Shown here piece after piece: positions 11,673 through 20,914 of a DNA stretch of 64,000 nt. Source of the stretch: an uncultured Cohaesibacter sp. (GTDB lineage: Bacteria; Pseudomonadota; Alphaproteobacteria; Rhizobiales; Cohaesibacteraceae); assembly GCF_963678225.1 (NCBI RefSeq), contig NZ_OY782764.1, forward strand, positions 248,001 to 312,000, in the 5' to 3' direction. The translations under genes were made by a program, and so were the position numbers. The notes below the pieces were generated by a model. That model was not told the origin of the DNA, did not search any database, and saw nothing but the letters and a program-made list of their open reading frames with translations. Position 1 is the first letter of the stretch, and every line of letters begins with the position of its first letter.

Positions 11673-12012
11673 GAAACTTAGTCCTTTCTAGCGCATGTCC
11701 TCATCTCGCCCCATCCGGCAAGAAAAGGGTCATGAGTGAAACCATGCATAAAAACCGGGTTTGCGGAGAGATCCGGCAAATCAACTTGCCACGGTCCACA
11801 CCGCAACCATTCTCAAACAGGCACAACCGACCGGCCCCGGCTTGACCTTCCAGCGACAGCATTTGTCAGCAGAATTTGTCAAAACTAGGGTCGGTGCGTG
11901 CGCACAACCATAATGGGCGCACCCTTTGACAAGGCACGATTATGGTTAATGAAAGTTTAAGTAAAGTGAACAGAACCGAAAGGAAAGGCTCTGATGCGGA
12001 GAAATTCAACCC
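11673..12012. other. Region between ybgC and tolQ; probable tolQRAB promoter
   Basis: These 340 bases are gene-free. They contain a full CtrA-type box at 11945-11960 and an inverted repeat GGTGCG...CGCACC around 11893-11923. I could not place convincing -35/-10 boxes. ybgC may also read through into tolQ, since I see no terminator. Confidence 0.45.
11945..11960 (-). promoter_or_regulatory. CtrA-type box upstream of tolQ
   Basis: On the minus strand: TTAA-ACTTTCA-TTAAC, an exact match to the full CtrA consensus TTAA-N7-TTAAC, 273 bases before the tolQ start. Occupancy by CtrA is inferred from the motif. Confidence 0.55.
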
Positions 12013-12471
12013 TCAGGGGACCAAAATTTTTCTCATCTTTTCAGGCAAACGACGGGGTTTTCCCTCACGAGTGATGGCAACAACGGTCACTTGTGCAGTA
12101 AACAGCACCTCTTCGCCACGCAAGATCTGCTGATCGAGTATCATGCGCGCGCCCTTGATGGTGTTGATGCGCGTCTCGACCTTCAGAATATCATCGATAT
12201 GGGCAGACCGCAGATAGTTGATATCCATATGACGCACGGCCAAAGCCAGCCTCTCGCCATTCTCGCCACTATCAAGTGCGCTATGCTGCACCCCCAGAAG
12301 CCGGATATAGTCAGAGCGCCCGCGTTCAATAAACCGCAGGTAGGAGGCATGATAGACGATACCGGAAAAGTCTGTGTCTTCGTAGTAAATCCGGATCATC
12401 TGCTGATGTCCGTAGTCAGTCAATCGACCGGCAAGATCTGGCCAGTCGCCTTCATTGCGATGCTCAGGCAT
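12013..12471 (-). CDS. ybgC: Tol-Pal-associated acyl-CoA thioesterase YbgC
   Basis: YbgC is a hot-dog-fold thioesterase acting on short or medium acyl-CoA and is usually encoded next to tolQ. The motif [19 protein letters not shown] contains the catalytic aspartate, the second D of EDTD, at residue 34. I chose the second of two adjacent ATGs (12471), seven bases after GAAGGA; the first is at 12474. Either start overlaps the ruvB stop by 8-11 bases, indicating translational coupling. The 152-residue length is slightly above the E. coli protein owing to about 17 extra N-terminal residues. Confidence 0.93.
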   Translation of the reverse strand: MPEHRNEGDWPDLAGRLTDYGHQQMIRIYYEDTDFSGIVYHASYLRFIERGRSDYIRLLGVQHSALDSGENGERLALAVRHMDINYLRSAHIDDILKVETRINTIKGARMILDQQILRGEEVLFTAQVTVVAITREGKPRRLPEKMRKILVP

Positions 12472-13516
12472 CATCAATTCCTTCAGCAAACAGACCCATT
12501 TGTGGAGGAGTGTCTTTCTGAGGCACAGCCAACCCAAGATGGGCAAAAGCCTTGGGCGCCAACAGACGTCCACGCGGTGTGCGCTGGATGAATCCCTGCT
12601 GGATCAAATAAGGCTCTATTATCTCTTCAATAGCGTCCCGAGGTTCCGAGAGCGCTGCGGCTATGGTCTCTACTCCAACCGGACCACCGCCAAAGGAGGT
12701 GGCGATCAAGGTCAGGTACCGTCTGTCTAGGGCGTCAAGCCCCTCATTGTCAACTTCGAGCATCTGCAGGGCGCGGTCAGCCAATTCACGACTGATTTCA
12801 CCACCGGCCTGAACGATGGCGACATCTCGCACGCGCCGCAGAAGTCTGCCAGCAATACGGGGGGTTCCGCGCGAACGGCGGGCAATTTCAGTTGCTCCGT
12901 CCCGGGTGATGGATACTCCCATCAAACGAGCCCCACGTGTGACAATATATTCCAGTTCTTCCACAGTATAAAAATTAAGCCGCACCGGAATCCCGAAGCG
13001 ATCCCGCAATGGCGTGGTCAGAAGCCCCAACCGCGTTGTCGCCGCAACAAGGGTGAATTTGGCAAGATCAATCTTCACTGAGCGGGCCGCAGGCCCCTCT
13101 CCGATGATCAGATCGAGCTGGAAGTCTTCCATCGCCGGATAGAGAATTTCTTCCACCGCCGGATTAAGCCTGTGGATTTCATCGATAAAGAGAACGTCAT
13201 TCTCTTCCAGATTGGTCAGCAGAGCGGCCAGATCCCCCGCCTTGGCGATGACAGGACCGGACGTGGATTTGAAATTCACGCCCAACTCGTGGGACACGAT
13301 CTGAGCCAGCGTCGTCTTGCCCAGCCCCGGAGGGCCAACAAAAAGAACATGGTCAAGCGCTTCCTTGCGCGTGCGGGCCGCTTCAATGAAAATCGAAAGA
13401 TTGGCCCGCGCCTGCGCCTGCCCGACGAAATCATCCAGCATCTGCGGTCGCAGGGCCCGATCCGTATCTTCCTCGCGAGTGCCCGCCGCAACGAGGCGCT
13501 CTTCCTCTTCAATCAT
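12464..13516 (-). CDS. ruvB: Holliday junction DNA helicase RuvB
   Basis: RuvB is the hexameric AAA+ motor that drives branch migration with RuvA. The 350-residue sequence shows the opening [17 protein letters not shown], Walker [13 protein letters not shown], Walker [13 protein letters not shown], sensor region [21 protein letters not shown], and the C-terminal winged helix ending near [20 protein letters not shown]. It overlaps ruvA by 4 bases (ATGA) and ybgC by about 8, so ruvCAB-ybgC reads as one operon. Confidence 0.98.
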   Translation of the reverse strand: MIEEEERLVAAGTREEDTDRALRPQMLDDFVGQAQARANLSIFIEAARTRKEALDHVLFVGPPGLGKTTLAQIVSHELGVNFKSTSGPVIAKAGDLAALLTNLEENDVLFIDEIHRLNPAVEEILYPAMEDFQLDLIIGEGPAARSVKIDLAKFTLVAATTRLGLLTTPLRDRFGIPVRLNFYTVEELEYIVTRGARLMGVSITRDGATEIARRSRGTPRIAGRLLRRVRDVAIVQAGGEISRELADRALQMLEVDNEGLDALDRRYLTLIATSFGGGPVGVETIAAALSEPRDAIEEIIEPYLIQQGFIQRTPRGRLLAPKAFAHLGLAVPQKDTPPQMGLFAEGIDDA

Positions 13517-14130
13517 TGGCTAAGCTCCTTGAGCGCATGACGAATGAGAGCAGCGGTACCCAGCCCCTCCCCTTCCCGCTTGATGATGGTGGCGACCGCT
13601 GCACCTGCCTGAACCTGAGAATAGCCCAGATTGGAGAGCGCCGAAACCGCCTCTGCCATGGCTTTTGGCGCGCCAACGGCATCGATCTCGGCCTGCAGAT
13701 TGGCTACGGCCCCATCGGTTGCAGCAAGGCTCGGCGTCTTGTCCTTCAGCTCGGAGACAATCCGCTGGGCCACCTTGGGCCCGACACCGGGAGAGCGGGC
13801 AACCATGGTTTTGTCCTGCAGGGCAATGGCCGAGGTCAATTCGGAAATCTTGAGGGTCGAGAGAATGGCCAAAGCCACCTTCTGCCCTACCCCTTGCACA
13901 GTTGTCAAAAGCCGGAACCAGTCCCGTTCAAGCGCTGTTGCGAAGCCGAAAAGCTTGATCTGGTCTTCCCGCACATGGGTTTCGATCAGAACCGTCGCAG
14001 CTTCCCCGATCGAAGGCAAGGATTGCAAGGTCTGGTTCGAGCAATGAACCTCATAGCCAACACCACCGACATCAACGATGACATAGCCATCAGCATATTC
14101 ATCGATCAACCCCTTGAGCTTGCCAATCAT
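13513..14130 (-). CDS. ruvA: Holliday junction DNA helicase subunit RuvA
   Basis: RuvA tetramers hold the four-way junction open for RuvB. The 205-residue protein opens [29 protein letters not shown] (OB fold). It then has the helix-hairpin-helix segments [17 protein letters not shown] and [22 protein letters not shown], and ends with the RuvB-binding domain [19 protein letters not shown]. It lies 22 bases after ruvC and overlaps ruvB by four bases. Confidence 0.98.
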   Translation of the reverse strand: MIGKLKGLIDEYADGYVIVDVGGVGYEVHCSNQTLQSLPSIGEAATVLIETHVREDQIKLFGFATALERDWFRLLTTVQGVGQKVALAILSTLKISELTSAIALQDKTMVARSPGVGPKVAQRIVSELKDKTPSLAATDGAVANLQAEIDAVGAPKAMAEAVSALSNLGYSQVQAGAAVATIIKREGEGLGTAALIRHALKELSQ

Positions 14131-14152
14131 CGGGCACTGTCCTCATCTTCAA

Positions 14153-14656
14153 CTAAGCAATCTTATAGGTCTTCTGCCCGCGCTGATGCGCGTGACAAAT
14201 GGCGATGGCAAGCGCATCGGCCGCATCCTCGCTATCGAAATGGGCCTTGGGCAGCAACATCTTGACCATGGTCTGCACCTGATTCTTGTCCGCATGCCCC
14301 ACCCCAACAACGGTTTTCTTGACCGCGTTGGGCGCATATTCAGACACAGGCAGCCCGAGCTGCGCCGGTGCCAGCAGGGAAATGGCCCTTGCATGCCCCA
14401 GCTTCAGAGTCGCTGTCGCGTCCTTGTTGACAAAGGTCTGCTCGACAGCCACCTCCTGTGGCTCATATTTCTGCAACACACTCATGACCCCGTTGTGCAA
14501 TTGAAGCAGACGGGTCGCAAGGTCGCTCTTGCCCTCTGATGTGATCAGGCCCGAGCCGACAAAGATCAGCCGGTTGTTGATCACGTCAATGGCGCCCCAT
14601 CCGGTTTTGCGCAATCCGGGGTCGAAGCCAACGATTCTGGTAGGATGCTCTCTCAT
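14153..14656 (-). CDS. ruvC: Crossover junction endodeoxyribonuclease RuvC
   Basis: RuvC cuts Holliday junctions symmetrically. The 167-residue sequence has the first catalytic aspartate in [17 protein letters not shown], the glutamate in [20 protein letters not shown], and the acidic [17 protein letters not shown] cluster near the end. It is the first ruv gene, preceded by about 145 bases containing the yebC terminator. Confidence 0.98.
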   Translation of the reverse strand: MREHPTRIVGFDPGLRKTGWGAIDVINNRLIFVGSGLITSEGKSDLATRLLQLHNGVMSVLQKYEPQEVAVEQTFVNKDATATLKLGHARAISLLAPAQLGLPVSEYAPNAVKKTVVGVGHADKNQVQTMVKMLLPKAHFDSEDAADALAIAICHAHQRGQKTYKIA

Positions 14657-14735
14657 GCCTCATGCATAGCTCAAGAATATGAACAATACCAGAACAAACA
14701 AAAGCCATGGGCTCTAAACTCACAAGCACCGATCA

Positions 14736-14772
14736 ACAAAAACCCCACAGCGTTGCTCCGCTGCAGGGTTCA
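14736..14772 (-). terminator. Rho-independent terminator of yebC
   Basis: Minus strand: AACCCTGCAGCG, loop, CGCTGTGGGGTT, then a T-rich run (TTTGTT). It sits about 30 bases after the yebC stop. Confidence 0.85.
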
Positions 14773-14801
14773 AATCTGTTTCGCATCTTGAAAAGAAAGC
14801 C

Positions 14802-15551
14802 TCAGCCTTCCAGAGACGCAGCCACTTCATCGCTCATGGTGAAGTTTGAATAGACATTCTGTACGTCGTCATCATCTTCCAGAACGTTGATCAGCTTCAT
14901 GATCTTTTCGGCTTTTTCAGCGTCAACATCGATCTCGTTCTGTGGTTTCCAGATAGCTTTCTGGGATTCGGCTTCCTTGCCGAAGGCCTCTTCCAAAGCC
15001 TTGCCCACATCATTCATGTCTTCAAATGTGGTATAGATGGTGTGCCCTTCTTCGTCGCTGACCACGTCATCAGCGCCAGCTTCGATAGCAGCTTCCAGGA
15101 CAGTATCTGCATCACCAACCTCTGCCGGATAATAAATTTCACCGACGCGATCGAACATGAAGGCAACCGAGCCGGTTTCCCCCAAAGACCCGCCACTTTT
15201 GGTAAAGGCTGCACGCACGTTGGAAGCAGTACGGTTGCGGTTATCGGTCAGGGCTTCAACAACAAGTGCCGTGCCTGCCGGGCCATAGCCTTCATACCGG
15301 ACTTCATCGAAGTTGCCTTCATCACCGGCTTCAGCCTTCTTGATGGCACGGTCGATATTATCCTTGGGCATGGACTGGCCACGCGCGTTCTGAATAGCCA
15401 GACGCAAACGGGCGTTCGAATCCGGATCTCCGCCACCCATTTTCGCGGCAACGGTAATCTCCTTGGAAAGTTTGGAGAACAGCTTGGACCGCTTGGCATC
15501 CTGTGCGCCCTTGCGATACATGATGTTCTTGAATTTTGAATGGCCTGCCAT
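14802..15551 (-). CDS. yebC: YebC/PmpR-family protein
   Basis: YebC-family proteins have been described as transcriptional regulators (PmpR) and, more recently, as ribosome-associated factors that help with difficult peptide bonds. The 249-residue sequence opens [23 protein letters not shown] and contains [28 protein letters not shown] and [21 protein letters not shown], the hallmark stretches. The C-terminus is acidic. It is commonly found upstream of ruvCAB, as here, but its own terminator makes it a separate unit. Confidence 0.95.
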   Translation of the reverse strand: MAGHSKFKNIMYRKGAQDAKRSKLFSKLSKEITVAAKMGGGDPDSNARLRLAIQNARGQSMPKDNIDRAIKKAEAGDEGNFDEVRYEGYGPAGTALVVEALTDNRNRTASNVRAAFTKSGGSLGETGSVAFMFDRVGEIYYPAEVGDADTVLEAAIEAGADDVVSDEEGHTIYTTFEDMNDVGKALEEAFGKEAESQKAIWKPQNEIDVDAEKAEKIMKLINVLEDDDDVQNVYSNFTMSDEVAASLEG

Positions 15552-15671
15552 ATCCTACATTCCGTATAATCTTTGGTCGTCGCGCGTCCTACGCAGTATT
15601 TGCTGCCGGTCATGCCACACTATGGCGGCAAAGATCAAGTGACCTTGGCACACGAGACTGGTTAGTTTGGT

Positions 15672-16505
15672 TCAATTTCCGCTCTTTTCCCAGAAACTCG
15701 GGATATGTCGGGATAATTGGCCACCGATCCGAAGAGGTTCAGCAGCCAGTGCCAGTCCGGTGCGATCATCCGTATCAACAGCAAAACCACAAAGGGTCGC
15801 CTCGCCCAGAGCTGGCGTGTAACGCGAAGAAGAGACCTTGCGCAAAAAGCGCTGAACGGGTTCTTCCTTGTCCATGCCGAGCACGGAATCATAATCACCG
15901 CACATGCCAGCATCGGTCAAATAGGCCGTTCCAGTTGGCAAAATCCGGTGATCAGAGGTTGGGGTATGGGTGTGGGTGCCCACCACCATGCTGACGCGGC
16001 CATCGCAAAAATATCCCATCGCCTGCTTCTCGGACGTCGCTTCAGCATGAAAATCAAGAATGATCGCATCGGCAAATTCGCCCAATGGGCAATCGGCAAG
16101 CGCCTTGTCCACCGCATGAAACGGGCAATCGAGCGCATCCATATAGACCCGCCCCATTGCATTCATGACCAGCACAGAAGCGCCATTTCGGGCATGGTAG
16201 AGATTGGCTCCCTTGCCCGGAACGCCTTTGGGAAAGTTGATCGGACGCAGAAAGGCCGGCTGGCGCTCGCAATAGACCATTGCGTCGCGCTGATCCCAGA
16301 CATGGTTGCCTGTAGTAATGACGTCGGCGCCCGCATCAACCAGATTCTGCACAATTGTTTCGGTGATACCGAAACCGCCTGCTGCATTCTCGCCGTTGAT
16401 CACGACGAAATCGAGACCATATTGCTCGATCAGCCCCGGAAGTTTTTCTTCTACAATAGCCCGCCCGGACCGTCCAACAATGTCCCCAATAAACAGCAGT
16501 CGCAT
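15672..16505 (-). CDS. YmdB-type metallophosphoesterase (TIGR00282 family)
   Basis: Members of this family are two-metal phosphodiesterases; Bacillus YmdB cleaves cyclic 2',3'- and 3',5'-AMP, but the alphaproteobacterial role is unknown. The 277-residue sequence has the full metal-ligand set: LLFIGDIVGRSGR, VINGENAAGGFGI, VITTGNHVWDQRD, LDFHAEATSEKQAMGYF and VVGTHTHTPTSD. The start ATG at 16505 is the natural beginning, just before the first metal motif. It follows the cyclo-ligase gene by 36 bases on the same strand, so the two are probably cotranscribed. Confidence 0.93.
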   Translation of the reverse strand: MRLLFIGDIVGRSGRAIVEEKLPGLIEQYGLDFVVINGENAAGGFGITETIVQNLVDAGADVITTGNHVWDQRDAMVYCERQPAFLRPINFPKGVPGKGANLYHARNGASVLVMNAMGRVYMDALDCPFHAVDKALADCPLGEFADAIILDFHAEATSEKQAMGYFCDGRVSMVVGTHTHTPTSDHRILPTGTAYLTDAGMCGDYDSVLGMDKEEPVQRFLRKVSSSRYTPALGEATLCGFAVDTDDRTGLALAAEPLRIGGQLSRHIPSFWEKSGN

Positions 16506-16541
16506 GAATTCCCGCTCAATCTAACCGGCGCTGTCTCTCAA

Positions 16542-17135
16542 TTAGGCCGGAACAACAATTTCTTTTTCAGTCAAAATGGCATCTAGCGGAAGGTCATACT
16601 CTCCAACGGGTATCTTGTCCAGTTGCTGCAAGGCAAAAGCCAACCCCACCAGATAGGGCTTGGAATTCTGGATGATGCGTTCGGAGATATAGCGGTCATA
16701 ATGGCCAGCACCATACCCCAAGCGGTTGCATTGCGCATCAAAGGCCAAGAGGGGCATCAAGAGACAATCAGGAAAAACCTCCGGAGCATCGACCTTTGGC
16801 CCTACGGTGCCGTAGCCCGCATCAACCAGTTCGGCCCCATCATCCCAGCGCCGGAAGATCATGCCCGTAGCGCCGACTGTCACTGGCAGGGCAAGACGCA
16901 ACCCCTTCTCGCGCAAGGGCCGCTCGAGCAAAGACACATCGACCTCGGACTGGACCGGCCAGAACAGGCCGATGCAGCCGTCATCAGGCACCATATCCCA
17001 ATCCAGATAATTGATGAGATTGTCACAGATCTGCTTGCTTGCAACAGCATGCTGTTCGGCGGGAATGGCATTTCTGGAGGCGCGCATCTGGCGCCTTGCA
17101 TCCCGCTTGCGGTCTCTTGTTGCTACGTCGTCCAT
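16542..17135 (-). CDS. 5-formyltetrahydrofolate cyclo-ligase
   Basis: This enzyme converts 5-formyl-THF to 5,10-methenyl-THF with ATP. The 197-residue sequence starts with a basic RDRKRDARRQMRASRNAIP segment. It has the motif LLMPLLAFDAQCNRLGYGAGHYDRYI, whose GYG-GxYDR part is the family signature. It lies directly downstream of the 6S RNA gene, which is the conserved zapA-ssrS-ygfA order seen across proteobacteria. Confidence 0.95.
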   Translation of the reverse strand: MDDVATRDRKRDARRQMRASRNAIPAEQHAVASKQICDNLINYLDWDMVPDDGCIGLFWPVQSEVDVSLLERPLREKGLRLALPVTVGATGMIFRRWDDGAELVDAGYGTVGPKVDAPEVFPDCLLMPLLAFDAQCNRLGYGAGHYDRYISERIIQNSKPYLVGLAFALQQLDKIPVGEYDLPLDAILTEKEIVVPA

Positions 17136-17157
17136 CGGTCGATTACCAGCTTATTGT

Positions 17158-17193
17158 AAAAGAGCGGCAAGCCCCAAAAGGACCGCCGCTCCA
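17158..17193 (-). terminator. Terminator-like hairpin at the 3' end of the 6S RNA gene
   Basis: Minus strand: GAGCGGC, a 16-base interval, GCCGCTC, TTTT. The interval contains the 3' arm of the 6S closing stem, so the hairpin and the mature 6S fold share bases. Confidence 0.6.
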
Positions 17194-17324
17194 AAACTGA
17201 AGCCGCAACGACCGTCGACGCTTTCATGATCCTGGGACACCTGAATTACAGGTGGGTGCCAGTTGAAACGGACCACGGTCCAGATCAGCGCCAGCTCCCG
17301 TTCGGATCTTTAAGGCCCCGAGGA
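17171..17324 (-). ncRNA. ssrS: 6S RNA
   Basis: 6S RNA mimics an open promoter and sequesters sigma-70 RNA polymerase. Between zapA and the cyclo-ligase gene the minus strand reads CCTCGGGGCC at its 5' side and GGTCCT...GGGG at its 3' side; these pair as the closing stem with a few G-U pairs. The conserved alphaproteobacterial central part is also present: CGTTTCAACTGGCACCCACC, then TTCAGGTGTCCCAGGATCAT. Ends are approximate, set by the closing stem; the primary transcript probably extends through the hairpin at 17158-17193. Location and motif support are strong; the exact 5' end is not determined. Confidence 0.85.
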
Positions 17325-17407
17325 AAAGTTGCATCTAACGCGAAGTGCAGCAAGCTTATCATATATAGAGGAATTGCTATCGAATTTCCAGTGCGATTGT
17401 TATCACA

Positions 17408-17767
17408 TTAGCTTTCAAGCAGAACTTTCGACAGTTTCTCCAACTGTTCGGCCGCCTTGTCGATTCTTTCCGCAAGAGCTTCCTGATCCCCTTCAGATTT
17501 TTCCATCACCGCCGAGCGTGCATCCCGCAAGGCCGAAATCTCCTCATTGAGGGCTTTGACCTTGCCATCAGCTTCAGCCAGCAGATCCATCGCCATGATT
17601 CCGGCCATAACGGTCAGGCGTTGATCGCCAATTTCACCAAAGCTTTCCTTCAGCTGCTCTATCATGGCGTCAAAACGCCGCGACAATGCCAGCAGGTGCT
17701 CTTCCTGCCCATCTTCACAGGCCATCCGGTAGGCACGCCCGTTAATGCTGACACTGACTTGAACCAT
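17408..17767 (-). CDS. zapA: Cell division protein ZapA
   Basis: ZapA crosslinks FtsZ filaments at the Z ring. The 119-residue protein opens MVQVSVSINGRAYRMACEDGQE and continues HLLALSRRFDAMIEQLKESFG with RLTVMAGIMAMDLLAEAD, the N-terminal ZapA domain. A C-terminal coiled coil ends near EQLEKLSKVLLES. It is followed by 6S RNA and preceded by the DUF4164 gene on the same strand. Confidence 0.94.
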   Translation of the reverse strand: MVQVSVSINGRAYRMACEDGQEEHLLALSRRFDAMIEQLKESFGEIGDQRLTVMAGIMAMDLLAEADGKVKALNEEISALRDARSAVMEKSEGDQEALAERIDKAAEQLEKLSKVLLES

Positions 17768-17805
17768 CTTTTACTCCAGCCGACCTTTGTGGCTGACCAC
17801 GCATG

Positions 17806-18087
17806 TCATCCACCATGCCGGTCCAAAACGGCCCGGACTGATTCCATTGCTGCACCAAGCCTGCGGGACACTTCTTCACTGGCCCCTTCCAGCTTCTCGG
17901 TACGCTTCTTCTGCTTCTCCAGCGAGCCTGTCAGCTCCGATCGCTCTTGCGTCAAACGTTGCAGATCATCTTGCAGGGCCTTGACCGACAATTCTCTGGT
18001 CTGTCTCTTGTCAACCGATTGCGATAGTGCCTCGATTGCCCTGTCGAGTCTGCCCAAAGCCGCCTCTACCCGCGCATTTTCACTCAT
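17806..18087 (-). CDS. DUF4164 coiled-coil protein
   Basis: The 93-residue product is almost wholly heptad-rich coiled coil (LGRLDRAIEALSQSVDKR ... LQRLTQERSELTGSLEKQKK) and matches the short DUF4164 proteins encoded just upstream of zapA in Hyphomicrobiales. No biochemical function is known to me; linkage to zapA suggests a link to division. It has GGGGG shortly before the ATG. Its start overlaps the stop of an upstream frame as ATGA. Confidence 0.8.
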   Translation of the reverse strand: MSENARVEAALGRLDRAIEALSQSVDKRQTRELSVKALQDDLQRLTQERSELTGSLEKQKKRTEKLEGASEEVSRRLGAAMESVRAVLDRHGG

Positions 18088-18311
18088 ATAGCCCCCAAAC
18101 TCACACGAAACGGCCCATTTTCCTTGCCTTCCGGCCTTGCGACCGGCTGCGGCCGAAAGAGGTATAAAACCGATATGGTCTCACCCCCAGCTGCGCCAGG
18201 CTGCTGCAAAACCGGCTTACAGATAACCGGAAATTTTGTTTTTACCAAGTCGAAGATGCTTTCAGCGTTCTTTCCCCAGGCAGAACCATCAAACATCACG
18301 CCACCAGACAT
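18084..18311 (-). CDS. Possible small lipoprotein frame without a clear start
   Basis: From the first ATG (18311) the frame encodes 75 residues beginning MSGGVMFDGSAWGKN. The same frame stays open upstream to about 18374 and there reads RILAWFACLILFIGGCFLPAN, which looks like a lipoprotein signal with lipobox FIGGC. No ATG, GTG or TTG precedes that signal; only ATT or CTG codons do. The stop overlaps the next gene by ATGA. It could be a real lipoprotein with a rare start, a decayed gene, or chance. I do not recognise the mature part. Confidence 0.3.
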   Translation of the reverse strand: MSGGVMFDGSAWGKNAESIFDLVKTKFPVICKPVLQQPGAAGGETISVLYLFRPQPVARPEGKENGPFRVSLGAI

Positions 18312-18374
18312 GGGATTTGCGGGAAGAAAACAGCCACCGATGAACAGAATCAGACAGGCAAACCACGCAAGAAT

Positions 18375-18700
18375 CCTTACATGATTTAAATCTAGGAGAC
18401 ATAATCTAACTTCGTCAATGGCCCCGACTCTTCAACAGTCCAAGTCCACAGACGAATAAAACTGGACCGTATATCATGCATATTCTGCTGTTTTGACGGA
18501 TTGCCCTTTCGGGCGCATTGACTCTCATCCCCTTGATGTTAAATGTCAGGGCGTTTGTAAAACGCCTCTGTCTGCCGGGCTTGCTAAGTGGCAAGGCAGT
18601 TCCTGTTTAACCAGATTGCGTTCGATTGTAGACACGACGATGGACAATTCTATTATATGTCCAAGTCGTAGGCATTGAACAACATCCAGAAGCAGAGTTC
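18375..18700. other. tkt upstream region
   Basis: This is about 325 gene-free bases. Small hairpins are visible (GCCCTTTCGGGC near 18504 and AGGCGTTTTACAAACGCC complement near 18552), with no T-run after either. A tkt promoter is presumed here but no strong boxes are seen. Confidence 0.4.
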
Positions 18701-20686
18701 ATGAACAACATGGATAAACAGACTCGCATGGCGCATGCGATCCGCTTTCTTTCAATGGATGCCGTTGAGAAAGCAAACTCCGGACACCCAGGTCTTCCAA
18801 TGGGTGCAGCGGACGTTGCTACCGTTCTTTTCACCAAATTCATGAGATTTGATCCCACCAGCCCCAAATGGGCTGACCGCGATCGTTTCGTGATGTCTGG
18901 CGGCCACGGTTCAATGCTGCTTTATTCCCTGCTGCATTTGCTGGGATATGAAGACATGTCCATTGAGGATTTGGCCAACTTCCGTCAGTTGGGTGCCAAA
19001 ACGGCCGGCCATCCTGAATATGGTCATGCCGCAGGCATCGAAACGACAACCGGCCCTTTGGGTCAGGGCATTGCCAATGCTGTCGGCATGGCGATCACGG
19101 AAAGACTTTTGTCAGCCAAATTCGGCGACGAGCTTGTCAACCACCGGACCTATGTCATGGCTGGTGACGGGTGCCTTATGGAAGGCATCTCTCAGGAAGC
19201 CATCGCATTGGCAGGTCATCTCAAGCTCAACAAGCTTGTTCTGCTGTGGGACGACAACAACATCACCATCGATGGCAATGTCAGCGTCTCCGACTCCACC
19301 GACCAGCACGCACGCTTCAAAGCCAGCAACTGGAACACCATCAGCGTTGATGGCCACGACCAGGCTGCCATCGCTGCGGCCATCGAGGAAGCTCAGAAGA
19401 GCGACAAGCCGACCATGATCGACTGTAAGACAGTGATCGGCTTTGGCTCTCCAAACAAGGCTGGCACCAACAAGGTGCACGGCGCTCCCCTAGGCGCAGA
19501 CGAAATCGCAGCCACCCGCGAAGCGCTGGGCTGGGATTGTGAACCGTTTGAACTGCCTGCAGACATTCGCGATGCATGGCGCATTGCCGGCCTCAATGCC
19601 GCGCAGGCCCATAAAGAATGGCAGAAGCGGCTGGAAGCTACGGATTCTGAAGTCCGTGCAGAGTTCGAACGCCGCATGCGTGGCGATCTGCCATCCGGCT
19701 TCGAAGATGCCATGGCTGCTTACAAGAAGTCTCTGGCTGAAGAACCAAAGAATGTGGCAACCCGCAAAGCTTCCGAAATGGCGCTTAACGTCATCACCGA
19801 AGCCGTGCCGGAAACCATTGGCGGCTCTGCTGACCTCACAGGTTCCAACAACACCAAGACCCCGTCAACCGAATCGGTCACGCCTGACGATTTCTCCGGT
19901 CGCTACATGAACTGGGGTATTCGCGAGCATTGCATGGCCTCTGCCATGAACGGCATGGCTCTGCATGGCGGCGTCATTCCTTACGGCGGCACCTTCCTGG
20001 TCTTTGCGGACTATATGCGTGGTGCAATGCGGCTGTCTTCTCTGATGGAACAGCGGGTCATCTATGTCCTGACCCATGATTCCATTGGTCTTGGCGAAGA
20101 TGGTCCAACCCACCAGCCGGTTGAAACCCTTGCTTCCCTGCGCGCCATCCCGAATATGCTGGTCTTCCGTCCGGCAGACGCGATGGAAACCGCAGAATGC
20201 TGGGAACTGGCAATCAAGGCAGACAAGAATCCAAGCTCCATGGCACTGACCCGTCAGGGTCTGATACCATATCGCACCGAATATTCCGAAGAGAATCTCT
20301 GCGGCCGCGGTGCCTATGTTCTGTCTGACTGCGATGGCGATGCTGACGTATCGATCTTTGCTTCCGGCTCTGAAGTTGAAATCGCCATGGCTGCACAGGC
20401 AGCATTGGCAGAGCAGGATATTCTGGCCCGCGTGGTTTCCGTACCATGCTTTGAGCTTTTCGAAGCGCAGTCAGAAGAGTATAAGAAAGATATCCTGGGC
20501 GAAGCCAAGGTCAAAGTTGGCATTGAAGCAGCCCTTCGCATGGGATGGGATCGCTTTATCGGCTCGGACGGCATCTTTGTTGGCATGGACAGCTTCGGCG
20601 CTTCCGGCCCTTATAAAGAGCTGTACGAAAAATTCGGCATCACCTCCGACAATGTTGTCGCGAAGGTTGTCGAACGCCTAAAATAA
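18701..20686 (+). CDS. tkt: Transketolase
   Basis: Transketolase moves two-carbon units between sugar phosphates with thiamine diphosphate in the pentose phosphate pathway. The 661-residue product opens [35 protein letters not shown]. It has the cofactor motif [14 protein letters not shown], the second-domain [12 protein letters not shown] and the transketolase signature around [16 protein letters not shown]. The start is preceded by AAGCAGAG; a second ATG three codons on is possible. It precedes gap and pgk in the same orientation, each with its own terminator, and all three show strong codon bias for highly expressed genes. Confidence 0.97.
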   Translation: MNNMDKQTRMAHAIRFLSMDAVEKANSGHPGLPMGAADVATVLFTKFMRFDPTSPKWADRDRFVMSGGHGSMLLYSLLHLLGYEDMSIEDLANFRQLGAKTAGHPEYGHAAGIETTTGPLGQGIANAVGMAITERLLSAKFGDELVNHRTYVMAGDGCLMEGISQEAIALAGHLKLNKLVLLWDDNNITIDGNVSVSDSTDQHARFKASNWNTISVDGHDQAAIAAAIEEAQKSDKPTMIDCKTVIGFGSPNKAGTNKVHGAPLGADEIAATREALGWDCEPFELPADIRDAWRIAGLNAAQAHKEWQKRLEATDSEVRAEFERRMRGDLPSGFEDAMAAYKKSLAEEPKNVATRKASEMALNVITEAVPETIGGSADLTGSNNTKTPSTESVTPDDFSGRYMNWGIREHCMASAMNGMALHGGVIPYGGTFLVFADYMRGAMRLSSLMEQRVIYVLTHDSIGLGEDGPTHQPVETLASLRAIPNMLVFRPADAMETAECWELAIKADKNPSSMALTRQGLIPYRTEYSEENLCGRGAYVLSDCDGDADVSIFASGSEVEIAMAAQAALAEQDILARVVSVPCFELFEAQSEEYKKDILGEAKVKVGIEAALRMGWDRFIGSDGIFVGMDSFGASGPYKELYEKFGITSDNVVAKVVERLK

Positions 20687-20713
20687 GCGTAAATACCTAT
20701 AAAGAGCACCTGA

Positions 20714-20744
20714 TTGGCAGGAAAAAAATGATTTTTTCTGCCAA
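20714..20744 (+). terminator. Hairpin terminator after tkt
   Basis: TTGGCAG, AAAAAA, a four-base loop, TTTTTT and CTGCCAA form a long stem with a single bulge 27 bases after the tkt stop. The T-run is inside the stem. Confidence 0.6.
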
Positions 20745-20914
20745 TTCGCTTAACAGCGATGTTGAATTGTCATACGACAAAAGTATATTGTCCACCTAAT
20801 ATGAGATCGATCAAAGCGCGGACATAAACCCTCTTATATCACGCGTTCATCAAGTTGATCTAAGTGCAAGACCGGCTCGATAAGAAAAAGTGCCGGCTAA
20901 ATCAGGAGAAAGTC

